Shown here: piece after piece, positions 32,117 through 41,986 of the stretch
Position numbering within the stretch: the first letter of the stretch is position 1
Layout of the letters: every line of letters starts with the position of its first letter
Assembly: GCF_938039215.1 (NCBI RefSeq)
Contig: NZ_CALHVI010000020.1
Coordinates: 34,813 to 98,812 of the forward strand
Length of the DNA: 64,000 nt
DNA from: an uncultured Porphyromonas sp.
GTDB taxonomy: Bacteria > Bacteroidota > Bacteroidia > Bacteroidales > Porphyromonadaceae
Direction: 5' to 3'
Translations under genes and position numbers: made by a program
The notes under the pieces: generated by a model
Told to the model about the DNA's origin: nothing
The model's database searches: none
Seen by the model: only the letters and a program-made list of their open reading frames with translations

Positions 32117-33304
32117 CTATAGTTCCTCGAGGAGTGCTCTCCATCGGGAGAAATTCTGCTCGGGCTCATAATCCAAGCGCTTCCGCAGGCAGGCTTCTTG
32201 TAGCCGAGCTCTGAGGGCTTCGTCTTGGCAGAGCTCCTTGAGCCGCTCAGCATAGAGCTTGAGGTCGAAGGAGGGGACGAGCCGTCCGAACTCTCCATCT
32301 TTGCCTGTGACGAATCGCATACCAGCACAGCAATCGAAGGCTATCGGCACGCATCCGTTGTTCTGTGCCTCAAGGAGCACCAAGGGAACTCCCTCTATGG
32401 TGGAGGTCAGAGCTACGATAGCGGCTTCACGATAGACACGCTCGGGCTCGGCGCAGTAGCCACAGAGGCGTGCTCGCTTGAGCCCGTAGCGGGAGATCAT
32501 ACGCCGCAGTGCTTCCTCTTCTGTTCCCCTACCATGGATCTCTAGCGTCCAGTCGGGAAGCTCCTTCTCTAGGAGCGCCCAGATTCGGATGAGGCGAGAT
32601 ACCATCTTGTCCTCTGGAGAGAGTCGTCCCATGTAGACGACCTTCTTTTCCTTCTTGAGCTGGGGGTCGGGGAGAATAGGAAGGGTATTCGTTAGAGCCA
32701 CGAGTTTGGAGCGGTCTTCGTCACTGAGCTCTAGCCTCTGTGCGATCTCCTCGCTGTACTCGGGGCAGAGGGTGATGAAGCGGTCTACGCTGCGGATGAT
32801 CGCTCGGTACTTCTCCTCGATATGGTTGCTGAAGGCTCGTTGCCATCGATACTTCCACTGACGAAGGAGTATCCACTCTAGGCGCTTCATGAAGCTGCGG
32901 CGAGCCCGCATCTTTCTTGCTGGATATTCAAGGATCTCTTCCCAGAAGGGGGCTCCATGCGACCAGTAGATGAGCTTGAGCGAAGAGGCTCGTAGTCGAT
33001 CCCAATAGGGATTGGTATGGGCTGTGGGGAAGATGAGTACTTGGATGTGCTGCTCGGTGGTATCTCGGAGCAGGAAGTCTACGTTCTCCTCGCTCCAGAG
33101 CCGAGCCGTGTCGGGTAGGAGATGCAGGGAGGTCAGTGTAGGATGAGGAAGTCGCCATTCCTCGTGCTTGATACTACAGCAGTAGTAGTGGGTATGGATC
33201 CCCATAGAGGCAAGCAATAGTCCCGTGTCAGAGGAGACTTGGTCCCCTCCGCCTAGGCCAAAGTGCTCCTGTACGATGGCTACGTGTAGATTCTGGATCT
33301 GCAT
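32117..33304 (-). CDS. GT-B glycosyltransferase (group 1)
   Basis: This 395-residue protein has an N-terminal acceptor domain (VAIVQEHFGLGGGDQVSSDT) and a C-terminal group 1 domain with VVYMGRLSPEDKMVSRLIRI and ALTSTIEGVPLVLLEAQNNG. This is a divergent but intact GT4-type motif. It is 42 bases from the next glycosyltransferase, and the two probably act in one glycan pathway. The substrate is unknown. Confidence 0.8.
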   Translation of the reverse strand: MQIQNLHVAIVQEHFGLGGGDQVSSDTGLLLASMGIHTHYYCCSIKHEEWRLPHPTLTSLHLLPDTARLWSEENVDFLLRDTTEQHIQVLIFPTAHTNPYWDRLRASSLKLIYWSHGAPFWEEILEYPARKMRARRSFMKRLEWILLRQWKYRWQRAFSNHIEEKYRAIIRSVDRFITLCPEYSEEIAQRLELSDEDRSKLVALTNTLPILPDPQLKKEKKVVYMGRLSPEDKMVSRLIRIWALLEKELPDWTLEIHGRGTEEEALRRMISRYGLKRARLCGYCAEPERVYREAAIVALTSTIEGVPLVLLEAQNNGCVPIAFDCCAGMRFVTGKDGEFGRLVPSFDLKLYAERLKELCQDEALRARLQEACLRKRLDYEPEQNFSRWRALLEEL

Positions 33305-33316
33305 CGGTATGGTTCG

Positions 33317-34246
33317 TTAGTCATCAAGATGATGGGATCGCTCAAAGTAGGCTCGCACCTCCACCTCATAGCGCTGGAGTGCCTCACGAAGAGCTTCCGT
33401 GGATGAGAACTTGTGCTCGGGGTGTAGCTGCTCAAGCACTTCTACCCGCACTTCTCGCCCATAGATATTGTCGTTGAAGTCGAGGATGTGCACCTCGATC
33501 GTCCGCTCTAGATCACCGCCGATCGTCGGGCGCTGACCAATGTAGAGCATGGCCTCAAGGCGCTCCTCGAAGCCCTGTGCTCCTCTGAGGCTGAGGGTCG
33601 AGGCATAGACCCCGTGGGGAGGATAGATCTGACGGCGGTCAGCGAGAGCGATATTGGCTGTCGGGTAGCCGAGCTTGCGTCCCAGATGTAGCCCTTCGAC
33701 GACAGAGCCAAAGAAGCTGAAGGGACGGGAGAGGATCTCCGTCACTCGTGGCATCGCTCCGCTACGTATCAGCCCCTTGATGAGGGTCGAGCTGAAGGTC
33801 TGCTGCTCCCTCGCTAGGGGCTCAGCCTGCAGGACGGTGATGCCCAGAGGGGCACCGAGCTCTTGGTAGTCCGTGAGCTCTAGCTTTGCTCCGTGACCAA
33901 AACGGTTGTCGTAGCCGAGGACGAGGTCGGTCACCCCGAGCTCACGATGGAGGACTTCCTCCATGAAGACTTGGGCGCTCTTAGCCGCTAGCTCTGGAGT
34001 GAAGTGAAGGAGGTGAACGCTCAGACCAAGTGCTCGTAGGAGGCTATCCCGCACAGCTGTCGGCATGATGTGCTCGGGCTCACCCTTCGTCTGAAGGACA
34101 TCGGCAGGATAGGGATCGAAGGTGATCGCTAGGAGTTCGGTCTCGGGGAATGAAGAGGCATAGGCCTTCATCTGAGCGAAGAGCGACTGATGCCCGAGAT
34201 GAACTCCGTCGAAGGATCCAATAGTAGCGACTACCTTTTTATCCAT
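33317..34246 (-). CDS. ribF: Bifunctional riboflavin kinase/FAD synthetase
   Basis: This 309-residue protein has the usual two domains. The FAD synthetase (nucleotidyltransferase) has ATIGSFDGVHLGHQSLFAQM. The riboflavin kinase has GRKLGYPTANIAL and IYPPHGVYAS. It makes FMN and FAD from riboflavin. ATG 34246 overlaps the end of the EnvC-like gene by 16 bases, indicating coupling. Confidence 0.92.
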   Translation of the reverse strand: MDKKVVATIGSFDGVHLGHQSLFAQMKAYASSFPETELLAITFDPYPADVLQTKGEPEHIMPTAVRDSLLRALGLSVHLLHFTPELAAKSAQVFMEEVLHRELGVTDLVLGYDNRFGHGAKLELTDYQELGAPLGITVLQAEPLAREQQTFSSTLIKGLIRSGAMPRVTEILSRPFSFFGSVVEGLHLGRKLGYPTANIALADRRQIYPPHGVYASTLSLRGAQGFEERLEAMLYIGQRPTIGGDLERTIEVHILDFNDNIYGREVRVEVLEQLHPEHKFSSTEALREALQRYEVEVRAYFERSHHLDD

Positions 34247-35664
34247 GCGAGCGGGTTGAGTTTGGTACGCTCGTGCCAGAGCTGGAAGTGAAGTAGTCGT
34301 CCTCCCGATCCGTCGGGGCTAGCACCGACGGAGCCTAAGACTTGCCCCGTAGAGACCCGTGAGCCACTGGAGACGGAGACGCTACTGAGGTTGGCATAGA
34401 CCGTCAGATAGTTCCCGTGTCTCAGGATCAAGGCGGTGCCATAGCCAGGGATCATGAATACCCGACTGACGACACCAGTGAAGACGGCATAGGCTCGGCT
34501 ATCGCCCTGCAGACCGAAGTCCACGCCACTGCTATTGACCTGCACACGGTTGTGCTCGGAGTGCTGATGCACACCGAAGGTGCGGAGGATCGAGTAGGAG
34601 CCACGGATAGGTGCAGGGAGGCGACCCTTGTTCTGAGCGAAGGAGGAGGCAAGTGCTCGCTCGTTGGCATCCATGGCGTAGCCCCCAGGAGTAGCAGCAC
34701 GGCGCTCCTCGGGCTCGGGTTCGGTCGCTTGGCTAGGTGGGGTGCTGGGGCTAGTGGTCTTGCCCTTGGAGCCCTTCCCTTTATCCTTGGAGGAAGAGGC
34801 GGTCTCGCCGGAGCTCTGCCCTTGGCGCTGAGCCTCACGACGACGGCGAGCCTCTTCGGCACGGCGCTGAGCTTCGGCAGCACGGCGCTGGGCGGCGAGG
34901 ATCTCGGCCTCTACCTGCTGCTGGATCTTGCGATCAAGCTCTTCGGCACGCTTGCGCTGCTTGGAGAGGTCTTGGGCGAGCTGTTTCTGTTGGCCTCGAA
35001 GATCCTTCACTTGGGCAGAACGCTGGACTTCCTCCTGCTCGAGCTTGCGCTTCTCTGCTTCACGGAGCGAGAGGAGGTGCTCCTTCTCCGAATGCGTGCG
35101 TCCTACTTCGGCCTTGGTAGCTTCGATCTCGGTGCGGGTGGTACGTAGTGCCTCGGAGGCCTCACGTACCGCCTTGGTATAGCGAGAGAGGAAGCGCTGG
35201 CGCTCTCTCGCCTCGGAGGGAGTCCGAGAGGAGAGTACGAAGACCAGCGGGTCTATATGGGTGTCGATCCTCTGGAGCTGTAGGAGTGCCGCCCGATAGC
35301 GCAGCAGGAGTGCTCCCTCGCGACGGTGGAGCCTGCCGATATGCCCCGAGAGGGTGTCGATGCGTGCCTGCAGGCCACTGATCTCATTGCCGAGGATGGC
35401 GACGACCTGCCGACGCTGCTCGACCTGCTCCTTCACAGCACGCAGGGTCTGCTCTTGGCTTCGGGTATCCTTGCGGAGCTGCTGGAGCTTCTTGTCGGAG
35501 GCTTCGATGTTTCGGAGTAGCTGCTTGCGCTCCTGCTCGAGGCGCTGGAGTGTCTTTGACTTGCGAGCTTGAGCGGAGGCAGGGGCTACGGAGAGTAGGA
35601 GGCAGACGAGGAGAAGAGCCTGCCCTAACCGATGGCGGTATCTAGCGAAGAGGGTGGCGATCAT
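34231..35664 (-). CDS. EnvC-like murein hydrolase activator (degenerate M23)
   Basis: This 477-residue exported protein has a signal peptide (ALLLVCLLLSVAPASAQA), a long coiled coil (about 35-275) and a Q/A/E/R-rich linker. It ends in a LytM/M23 domain. The Zn-ligand positions are altered: SGVDF replaces HxGxD (first His to Ser), and RLLHFQLW replaces HLHFEI (first His lost). So, like E. coli EnvC, it probably activates amidases rather than cutting wall itself. It acts in the periplasm at division. It is co-transcribed with the DUF4292 and TPR genes. Confidence 0.85.
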   Translation of the reverse strand: MIATLFARYRHRLGQALLLVCLLLSVAPASAQARKSKTLQRLEQERKQLLRNIEASDKKLQQLRKDTRSQEQTLRAVKEQVEQRRQVVAILGNEISGLQARIDTLSGHIGRLHRREGALLLRYRAALLQLQRIDTHIDPLVFVLSSRTPSEARERQRFLSRYTKAVREASEALRTTRTEIEATKAEVGRTHSEKEHLLSLREAEKRKLEQEEVQRSAQVKDLRGQQKQLAQDLSKQRKRAEELDRKIQQQVEAEILAAQRRAAEAQRRAEEARRRREAQRQGQSSGETASSSKDKGKGSKGKTTSPSTPPSQATEPEPEERRAATPGGYAMDANERALASSFAQNKGRLPAPIRGSYSILRTFGVHQHSEHNRVQVNSSGVDFGLQGDSRAYAVFTGVVSRVFMIPGYGTALILRHGNYLTVYANLSSVSVSSGSRVSTGQVLGSVGASPDGSGGRLLHFQLWHERTKLNPLAWIKR

Positions 35665-36575
35665 AGCGAGGGCAAGAGCTTGATGAGCTCAGAGAGACTG
35701 ATACGCTGGTAGCCGTCTTTGACTCGGGGGGTGATGTCGGGGACTTCGCCCGTGTAAGGACGGAGCTTGCTCCAGTCGATGGTTAGTGCTGGGGCGGAGG
35801 TCTTACCGAGGAAGAGAGTCGTGCGCTGAGCTAGATGACTCTCCAGAGAGGCTGCGCTCTGCTCGTAGCTGAGCGAGAAGACTGGGAGGCCCGTCTGGAG
35901 CTGCTCGGTGACAGCGAAGTAGGTAGGCTGGTGCTGGGCATTGAGGAGCCAGCGAAGGTGATAGTCCTGCTTACCCCCTTGGCGAGCCACTTGTAGATAG
36001 GCTTCGGCATCGGTACCTCCCGACTCGGTGATGCTGTAGCTGAAGGCTCCCCCCTTCGTGCCTCGGGCTCCGCTGGGGAAGAAGGGCTTGCCGAGGAGCA
36101 GGCGCTCGACATCATCGTAGCGTACGGGGAAGCCGATGAGCTCGGAGAGCTCTTGGTAGCTAACCTCGGCATAGCGTCCGTGGAGCTTGTCGATAGCTGT
36201 AACCCCCTCACGGGTGAACCATACTCGGGCAGCTTCGATCAAGGGGAAGGGGACGACGGACCAGTAGATCCCTTGGCCCTTGAGGATGGTGGCATTGACC
36301 TTGGAGGAGAAGTTGTCCTTCTTGAGGAAGAGCTCGGCGCTCAGTGCCCCTCTTAGGGTAGAGGCATAGGCGGGAGCACTCTGGAAGGCTCGGAGGCGGG
36401 CTTCTCTCGAGGTGTCTATGGGGCGAGCTGTCGTCGGCTCGTCAGTCTCGCTCGTGCGCTGTAGGAGTCCACAGCTTGAGAGAGAGAGGAGGAAGGCTCC
36501 AGCGGCAAGAGCTAACGTCTTGCCAAGTAGAGCCCGGCGAGTAGACCGCAGGGTGCGGGCTATGGTTGAGGTCAT
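35661..36575 (-). CDS. DUF4292 lipoprotein
   Basis: This 304-residue protein has a long basic N-terminus, then a lipobox LLSLSSC (Cys about residue 34). The body is a LolA-like beta sheet protein (LRGALSAELFLKKDNFSSKV, then AEVSYQELSELIGFPVRYDD). DUF4292 proteins are found in Bacteroidetes next to the TPR and EnvC-like genes and are thought to be periplasmic outer-membrane-linked lipoproteins. Its stop overlaps the EnvC-like start by 4 bases (ATGA). Confidence 0.8.
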   Translation of the reverse strand: MTSTIARTLRSTRRALLGKTLALAAGAFLLSLSSCGLLQRTSETDEPTTARPIDTSREARLRAFQSAPAYASTLRGALSAELFLKKDNFSSKVNATILKGQGIYWSVVPFPLIEAARVWFTREGVTAIDKLHGRYAEVSYQELSELIGFPVRYDDVERLLLGKPFFPSGARGTKGGAFSYSITESGGTDAEAYLQVARQGGKQDYHLRWLLNAQHQPTYFAVTEQLQTGLPVFSLSYEQSAASLESHLAQRTTLFLGKTSAPALTIDWSKLRPYTGEVPDITPRVKDGYQRISLSELIKLLPSL

Positions 36576-36576
36576 C

Positions 36577-38391
36577 TTACTTAGTCTTTTGAGCCTTCTT
36601 GGCTTCCGTTATTTTCTTCTCGATCCCACGGAGCACCGCAGGATCGGCTCCCTTAGCCTTGAAGGCCGTGAGGGCTTGCTCCCATGCTTCGATGGCTTCG
36701 GGGTATTCGCCGAGGCCTAGATAGATGTCCCCCATGTGATCATACATGTCTGGGGAGATCTTGTCGGGCTCGGTCGAACTGAGGGCTCTACGCTGGTAGA
36801 GCTTAGCAAGGGTATAGTTCTTCCTCAGAAGCAGGATATAGGCATAGGTGTCGAGGATGTAGGCCTCGTTGGGGGCGATCTTGATAGCTTGGCCAGCGTA
36901 GCGCTCGGCGCTGTCTAGATCCCGCCCAGACTTAGCTAGGCGGTAGGCATAGTTGTTCAGGGCCTCGGCATCCTGCGGGTTCGCTTCGATGGCTTGGAGG
37001 TAGAGGCTATCGGCACGCTGAGCCTTCTCTGCTCCCCCTCGCTCGGCATAGAGGTCGGCGAGTAAGCTGTAGAGGCGAGCGGCTCCCTCCCCGATCTTGG
37101 GCTCGATGGCCTTGATCCCCTGCTCGAGGATATCCATAGCACCTTGGTACTTGTCCTGTCGGAAGAGGTCTCCTGCGAGGATGATGTAGATGCGCCAGTC
37201 GGTAGCGAGGTGGGGTAGGGCTGCCTGAGCGGTCTGGGTCGTCAGACTATCCGAAGTGAGACCGATGGAGGCATTGAGGAGTTCGTCCCAGATCCAGCTC
37301 TCGCTGGGGTGGAGCTTGCTTTGGGGTAGAAGTAGGTCATAAGCCTCTTGGTACCGCTCGGTATAGCGAAGTGCTTGGGCGTAGCTCTTTAGCAAGGGAA
37401 GGTCTTCGGGGTAGATCTCGACTAGATCCCGTATGTGACCGAGGATCTTGCTCATATTGTAGCCTTCGCTTCCCTTGGCTTCTTCGCTGAGGTGAAGCCA
37501 CAGGGCGAGCTTCTCCCCTACGGGTATCTTCTTGTCGGTGCTGAGACGAGCAAGCTGGGCTTCGGCTTCAGCGAAGTCCTTCTGGATGATGAGGCGGTGT
37601 ACCTTCAGGATGCAGGCTTCGCTCTCTGTGATGCGACCCGAGCGCACGTCCTTGAGGACCTGCTTCTCAGCCTCCTTGACTTCACCCTCTTCGAGGAGAT
37701 AGAGGATCCAGTCGTAGTAGGTGCGACGATCTTCGGGGTAGAGCTCCGACCAAGTGCGGTACTCTTGGGCTATGGCCTTCTTGTCCTTGGTCAGGGCGAT
37801 GAGCTGGATCTTGAGCTTGGTGAGCTGTCCATAGGCTTCGGGGATCGAGCGGAAACGCTTCTGCAGTTCCGTAGCCATCTGAATGCCTTTCTTGAGCTCG
37901 CCCGTGCGAGCGTAGAGCTGGATCAGACGATAGCGTATATCGTCATCTTCGGGGTCGACTTGACTGAGACGCTCATTGACCAGCAGTGCATCGTGCATGC
38001 GGTTCGCTTCGATGTAGGCTGTGGAGAGCGCTCGTGCATAGGTGCGGTTAGCCGAGTCAGCGGCATAGGCTTGCTCCAGTAGGGGCAGAGCACGTTCACT
38101 CATGCCCTGCTGGGAGTAGTTGCCTCCCAGCATGAACGCAATAGCAGGATCGGTAGGGTCAAGGCTATGGGCATGACGAAGCAGGTCAAAGGCCTCCATG
38201 GTCTTGGAAGCAAGTTGAGCCAGTACACCTTGGTAGTAGTATTCCTGGGCTTTTTCTTTGAGTTCGCTACGGTCATTCCTCCTCTGTGAGCTCTGTCCCC
38301 ACACGGGGAGCGTATGGAGAACTCCTAGGAGCAGGATATAGCTTAGTTTGAGGTAATCGTTATACTTCGTCAATCTCATCTGCACCATCAA
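36577..38391 (-). CDS. Exported tetratricopeptide repeat protein
   Basis: This 604-residue protein has a signal-like N-terminus (YLKLSYILLLGVLHTLPVWG-QS). At least ten TPR units follow (for example PAIAFMLGGNYSQQGMSERA, then ALNNYAYRLAKSGRDLDSAE and MYDHMGDIYLGLGEYPEAIE). TPR arrays bind partner proteins. Gene order TPR-DUF4292-EnvC is conserved in Bacteroidales and suggests a role in envelope maintenance. A start 4 codons later (MRLTKYND) is possible. Confidence 0.82.
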   Translation of the reverse strand: MMVQMRLTKYNDYLKLSYILLLGVLHTLPVWGQSSQRRNDRSELKEKAQEYYYQGVLAQLASKTMEAFDLLRHAHSLDPTDPAIAFMLGGNYSQQGMSERALPLLEQAYAADSANRTYARALSTAYIEANRMHDALLVNERLSQVDPEDDDIRYRLIQLYARTGELKKGIQMATELQKRFRSIPEAYGQLTKLKIQLIALTKDKKAIAQEYRTWSELYPEDRRTYYDWILYLLEEGEVKEAEKQVLKDVRSGRITESEACILKVHRLIIQKDFAEAEAQLARLSTDKKIPVGEKLALWLHLSEEAKGSEGYNMSKILGHIRDLVEIYPEDLPLLKSYAQALRYTERYQEAYDLLLPQSKLHPSESWIWDELLNASIGLTSDSLTTQTAQAALPHLATDWRIYIILAGDLFRQDKYQGAMDILEQGIKAIEPKIGEGAARLYSLLADLYAERGGAEKAQRADSLYLQAIEANPQDAEALNNYAYRLAKSGRDLDSAERYAGQAIKIAPNEAYILDTYAYILLLRKNYTLAKLYQRRALSSTEPDKISPDMYDHMGDIYLGLGEYPEAIEAWEQALTAFKAKGADPAVLRGIEKKITEAKKAQKTK

Positions 38392-38624
38392 AAACGGGTC
38401 TATATGCCTCTAGGAAGGCATACTATCTACCAAAGATACCTCTTTTCTGATAATCGGGGGCGATCGGGCTCCTTCAAGAGCGGTAGCGCTCAGGGTAATC
38501 CGCTGATTGTGAGGGGGAAGAGGTGGAGCCTAAAGGGGCGGAAGTATGGGGTTCCCTTTGAAGGAGAAACTCATCGCCTACTGCTGCGCAGGAGAAGGGG
38601 AAAATGATCCTTCGAAGGCCCTGC

Positions 38625-38654
38625 TCTAGAAGCCCTTAGAATGGGGCTTCTAGA
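38625..38654 (-). terminator. Terminator hairpin 1 downstream of EptA-like gene
   Basis: TCTAGAAGCCC (38625-38635) and GGGCTTCTAGA (38644-38654) form an 11-bp perfect stem with an 8-base loop. The 448 bases between 38392 and 38839 hold this and the next hairpin and no convincing gene. Confidence 0.7.
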
Positions 38655-38663
38655 AAAGCAAAA

Positions 38664-38705
38664 GGGGTACTACTGTAGACTGTCAAGCGTCTACAATAGT
38701 ACCCC
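38664..38705 (-). terminator. Terminator hairpin 2 downstream of EptA-like gene
   Basis: Bases 38664-38680 pair with 38689-38705 over 17 positions with one mismatch (GGGGTACTA end), and the loop is TGTCAAGC. Together with hairpin 1 it insulates the EptA-like gene from the TPR operon promoter region. Confidence 0.65.
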
Positions 38706-38839
38706 ATGGGAGGCGCTACTGTAAGTCCCAGCGGGTTGATCTTCTAGCCTTCTCGGTGGTGCTGTATCGCCTTCGAGGAAGTCCTATTCTTAGTCCTGCT
38801 AGGTTCGGCCTACTTCGCCTCTCTCATTACCCCTGCGGG

Positions 38840-40609
38840 CTACATCCGAAGTATCTTGCCCATGCTCTTTATTACTCTAGGGCGATGGCTGTCGTAGCTC
38901 GAGGAGAAGAAGTTCAGCTTAGGATCAGTGAACTTGGTCTTGATCCCCAGAAGGTCGCAGAAGGCATGCGTGAAGAGATCGTTCATGATGGGGAGCTCCT
39001 TGGACTGCTCCAGCTGAGGGTAGAGGTCTGGATACTTAGCCTTCAGAGAGGGGGAGAGATAGACGAGGAAGGGGACAGATACCCCCGAAGGATGAAGTCC
39101 ATGACCACTAAAATGGGGCTGAGATGGATCGTCAAAGAGGATCTCTCCATGGTCTGCAAAGTAGATGACAAGAGCGTCCTTCTGGCTGTACTTGCGTATG
39201 ATCTCCGAGACGACGTAGTCATTGTAGTAGACACTATTGACATAGTCCGAAAGGATCTGATCTCGCTCGTCTCCGAACTGCTGGGGAATATCTTTCACAC
39301 CGAAGCGGGCGAACTCCTTGGGGAATCGCTTGCTATATATCGGGTGTGACCCCTCGAGATGGACAAACTGTACGAAGGGCTTCCCATTGACCCCTGCATA
39401 GTGCAGGTCTTTCAGCACAGCTTCGTCAAAGTATCTGGCAGCGGAGTCTCTATCGCCATCGATGGAGCGGGGGTGGACATACTTCACGCTATCAGCAAGT
39501 GAGGCTATTATGTTCAGAGGCTGGACGATCGCCCCCGTACTCTCTTGGTTACTCGTCCAGTATGTAGTGTAGCCAGCCTTAGAGAGAATAGTGGTCAAAG
39601 TTGGATGTTCGTACCAAGGCTTGGGGCTACCAGAGAGCTGCATGGTCAGTACTTGAGTAAGCGACTCAATCGTATTGCCCGCAGGACTGATGACATCGCT
39701 ATAGCGGATCATGTCCCCCGTCTTCAGGAGCGAGTCAAGATGAGGTGTGTTGCTCAGAGGGTATCCGTAGCAGTGCATGTAGTCTCGACGGAGCGTCTCA
39801 CCGATGATGACGACTATGGAGGTGTTATCTAGGCGATTCTCGTGGGTGAGCTGTCCTAGGTCAATGTTCCTCATGTTCTCTACACCCTCTTGGATCTTTC
39901 GAGTCTCCTGTGCAAAGCCGATCGTATTCCAGAGGAGGCGATCCATAGGGCTAATTGTTTGGTCAAAAGCCGTCCCAAAAAGCTGTACCCATTCGTAAGT
40001 CTTGCGCGTCGGGAAGGTAAGGATCAGCAGAGAGCAGATGATCGAGAGGATGTAGAGTGCAAGCGTCCCTTGTGCTGGCTTCGTCTCTCGGTTCCTCTTC
40101 TTAGCCCAGCGCTGGTACAGAGCCTTTAGAGATAGCGCAATGAAGGCTGAGACGATGATCTCAAGCGTAGGGCGCACCAGCGGGGAAAATGAAACGGACG
40201 AACTCCAGAATTCTGAAGCTTCAGAAGGGTTGGTCCCTGCGATAGCCAGCAGGACAGAGTGCGAATAGCACATGCCATACACGCTGACGAGGAAACTCTC
40301 AAGATAGTGGAGAAGGATCGTGAGCCCACAGAAGAGTCCTCCTAGGAAAGAGCGGATGCGCCCCCTCTTAGGAATGGTATAGATCCACCAGAAGAGGCTG
40401 GCCCATAGGATTGAGCGAAATAAGCTCTTTGCAGCAATGAATAAATAGCCAGACAGCAAGCTCTCTCCTGCAAATTCTCCTGAGTGCGGTAGATAGTGCA
40501 CCAAGAAGAAAGCATTCAGAAGCAGTATAAATAGCGGAAGCCATAAGCCCTCACGGAGTCTCAGGATATACGCCTGGGAGGACATGCGGACGAGACGAGG
40601 AAAAGCCAT
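38840..40609 (-). CDS. EptA-type phosphoethanolamine transferase
   Basis: From ATG 40609 the protein has 589 residues. The open frame reaches 40702, but that would overlap the MATE gene. Five N-terminal membrane helices are followed by a periplasmic sulfatase-fold domain with GETLRRDYMHC, the nucleophile T313 in AGNTIESL, FADHGEIL and HFSGHGLHPSG. The family moves phosphoethanolamine to lipid A or core glycan and can lower binding of cationic peptides such as polymyxin. The acceptor in this organism is not shown. Confidence 0.85.
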   Translation of the reverse strand: MAFPRLVRMSSQAYILRLREGLWLPLFILLLNAFFLVHYLPHSGEFAGESLLSGYLFIAAKSLFRSILWASLFWWIYTIPKRGRIRSFLGGLFCGLTILLHYLESFLVSVYGMCYSHSVLLAIAGTNPSEASEFWSSSVSFSPLVRPTLEIIVSAFIALSLKALYQRWAKKRNRETKPAQGTLALYILSIICSLLILTFPTRKTYEWVQLFGTAFDQTISPMDRLLWNTIGFAQETRKIQEGVENMRNIDLGQLTHENRLDNTSIVVIIGETLRRDYMHCYGYPLSNTPHLDSLLKTGDMIRYSDVISPAGNTIESLTQVLTMQLSGSPKPWYEHPTLTTILSKAGYTTYWTSNQESTGAIVQPLNIIASLADSVKYVHPRSIDGDRDSAARYFDEAVLKDLHYAGVNGKPFVQFVHLEGSHPIYSKRFPKEFARFGVKDIPQQFGDERDQILSDYVNSVYYNDYVVSEIIRKYSQKDALVIYFADHGEILFDDPSQPHFSGHGLHPSGVSVPFLVYLSPSLKAKYPDLYPQLEQSKELPIMNDLFTHAFCDLLGIKTKFTDPKLNFFSSSYDSHRPRVIKSMGKILRM

Positions 40610-40662
40610 ATTAGGGATTGGAAAAATTAAAAATGCAGACAAATATAGTAAGTCTAGGCCTA

Positions 40663-41985
40663 TCAAGCCTTTCCATAGCTCCGGATGAGTCGAGAGCCCC
40701 ATCGATGCTCAAGGAGGCTTCGCACGAGGAGATAGGCGAGGAAGGCAAGCCAGAGGCCATGCACCCCGAAGGGGACGAGCGTGAGCTGAGCTACGAGGAA
40801 GAACGTCATCGCAGCGAAGATCATCGCTACTCCCATCGTCCTACTGTCCGTGGCTCCTACGAGGATGCCATCCCAGAGGAAGGCTCCAAAGGATACCAGA
40901 GGCACCGCCCCCATCCAATAGCTGTACTCGAGGGCTCGGCGAAGGACTTCCTCCTTATCCGTCAGGAGTGTGAGGAAGGGGTGAGGGATGGCGAGGTAGA
41001 GGAGGGAGACGGTGAGCGCCGTCACAGCGCCCGTGCGTAGGACGAGCGAGACGGTCTCTCCAAGACGCTTGTGGGCTCGGGCTCCGATGGCTTCGCCCAC
41101 AAGGGCTTCGGCAGCATAGGCTAGCCCATCCATGAAGTAGGAGAAGAGGGTGAAAAGCTGCATCAGCAGGCTATTCGCCGCTAAGGTTGTGACCCCGATC
41201 ATCCCACCATAGCGGATGAAGGAGAGCGTTACCGCCTGTAGGAGAAGTGTGCGGATGAGGAGGTACTTCCCGACATGGAAGTAGCGGAGCAGCGTCGGGG
41301 GGTGCCACACGAGGTCGTGGCGAAGGAGTCTAAGGATGCGTCCTTGACTTCGCACAGCTCCGATGAGCAGAAGCCCCACGGCACAGTACTGCGCAAGAGC
41401 AGTGCCCAGAGCAAGGCCTCCCACGCCTAGCTCAGCGGGGAAAGCAAGGAGGTAGCTGAAGAGGATGTTGAGGAGATTGCAGAGGATGCTCACGCTCATG
41501 ACGAGCTTCATCCGCTGGACACCGATGAGCCATCCGTTGAGGACATAGAGCAGGAGCGCTGCGGGAGCTCCTAGGAAGGAGTAATGGAGGTAGACTTGAG
41601 CCTCTGGGAGTTGCAGCGAAGCACTTCCCTGAAGCAGGGTCGCTGCAGGAGTAATGTAGAGGGGACGAAGGAAGACGAGGAGCAGTCCGATCACCAGCGC
41701 AATGATCGAGCCCGAAGCCAACTGACGAAGCAGTGCCTTCGCATCGCACGCTCCCCAAGCTTGAGCCGTGAAGCCAGTAGTCCCCATGCGAAGGAGACTC
41801 CAGACCCCGATGACAAACTGTGTGATCGCGGCTCCGATAGCCACGGCAGCGATGCTCTCAGCTTGCTCCATGCGCCCTGCCATCGCCGTGTCGGCGAGCA
41901 TCAGCAGGGGGACGGTGACGTTGGAGAGAATGTTGGGTAGGGCAAGCGCTCCTATTCTCCTGAGGAGTCGACGAGAGGTCTCCAC
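40663..41985 (-). CDS. MATE-family multidrug/toxin exporter
   Basis: This 440-residue protein has about 12 membrane helices in two related halves, with the MATE start RIGALALPNILSNVTVPLLM and AGRMEQAESIAAVAIG. The DinF-like branch is suggested by GTTGFTAQAWGA. It exports cationic drugs or metabolites using Na+ or H+. Its start lies 1 base from the stop of the antiporter, and the EptA-like gene follows, giving a three-gene envelope-defence operon. Confidence 0.87.
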   Translation of the reverse strand: METSRRLLRRIGALALPNILSNVTVPLLMLADTAMAGRMEQAESIAAVAIGAAITQFVIGVWSLLRMGTTGFTAQAWGACDAKALLRQLASGSIIALVIGLLLVFLRPLYITPAATLLQGSASLQLPEAQVYLHYSFLGAPAALLLYVLNGWLIGVQRMKLVMSVSILCNLLNILFSYLLAFPAELGVGGLALGTALAQYCAVGLLLIGAVRSQGRILRLLRHDLVWHPPTLLRYFHVGKYLLIRTLLLQAVTLSFIRYGGMIGVTTLAANSLLMQLFTLFSYFMDGLAYAAEALVGEAIGARAHKRLGETVSLVLRTGAVTALTVSLLYLAIPHPFLTLLTDKEEVLRRALEYSYWMGAVPLVSFGAFLWDGILVGATDSRTMGVAMIFAAMTFFLVAQLTLVPFGVHGLWLAFLAYLLVRSLLEHRWGSRLIRSYGKA

Positions 41986-41986
41986 G

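Noticed and set aside
38404..38607. 67-residue rightward open frame upstream of the TPR gene
   Set aside because: Basic, low-complexity translation of promoter/terminator sequence with no neighbours on that strand.
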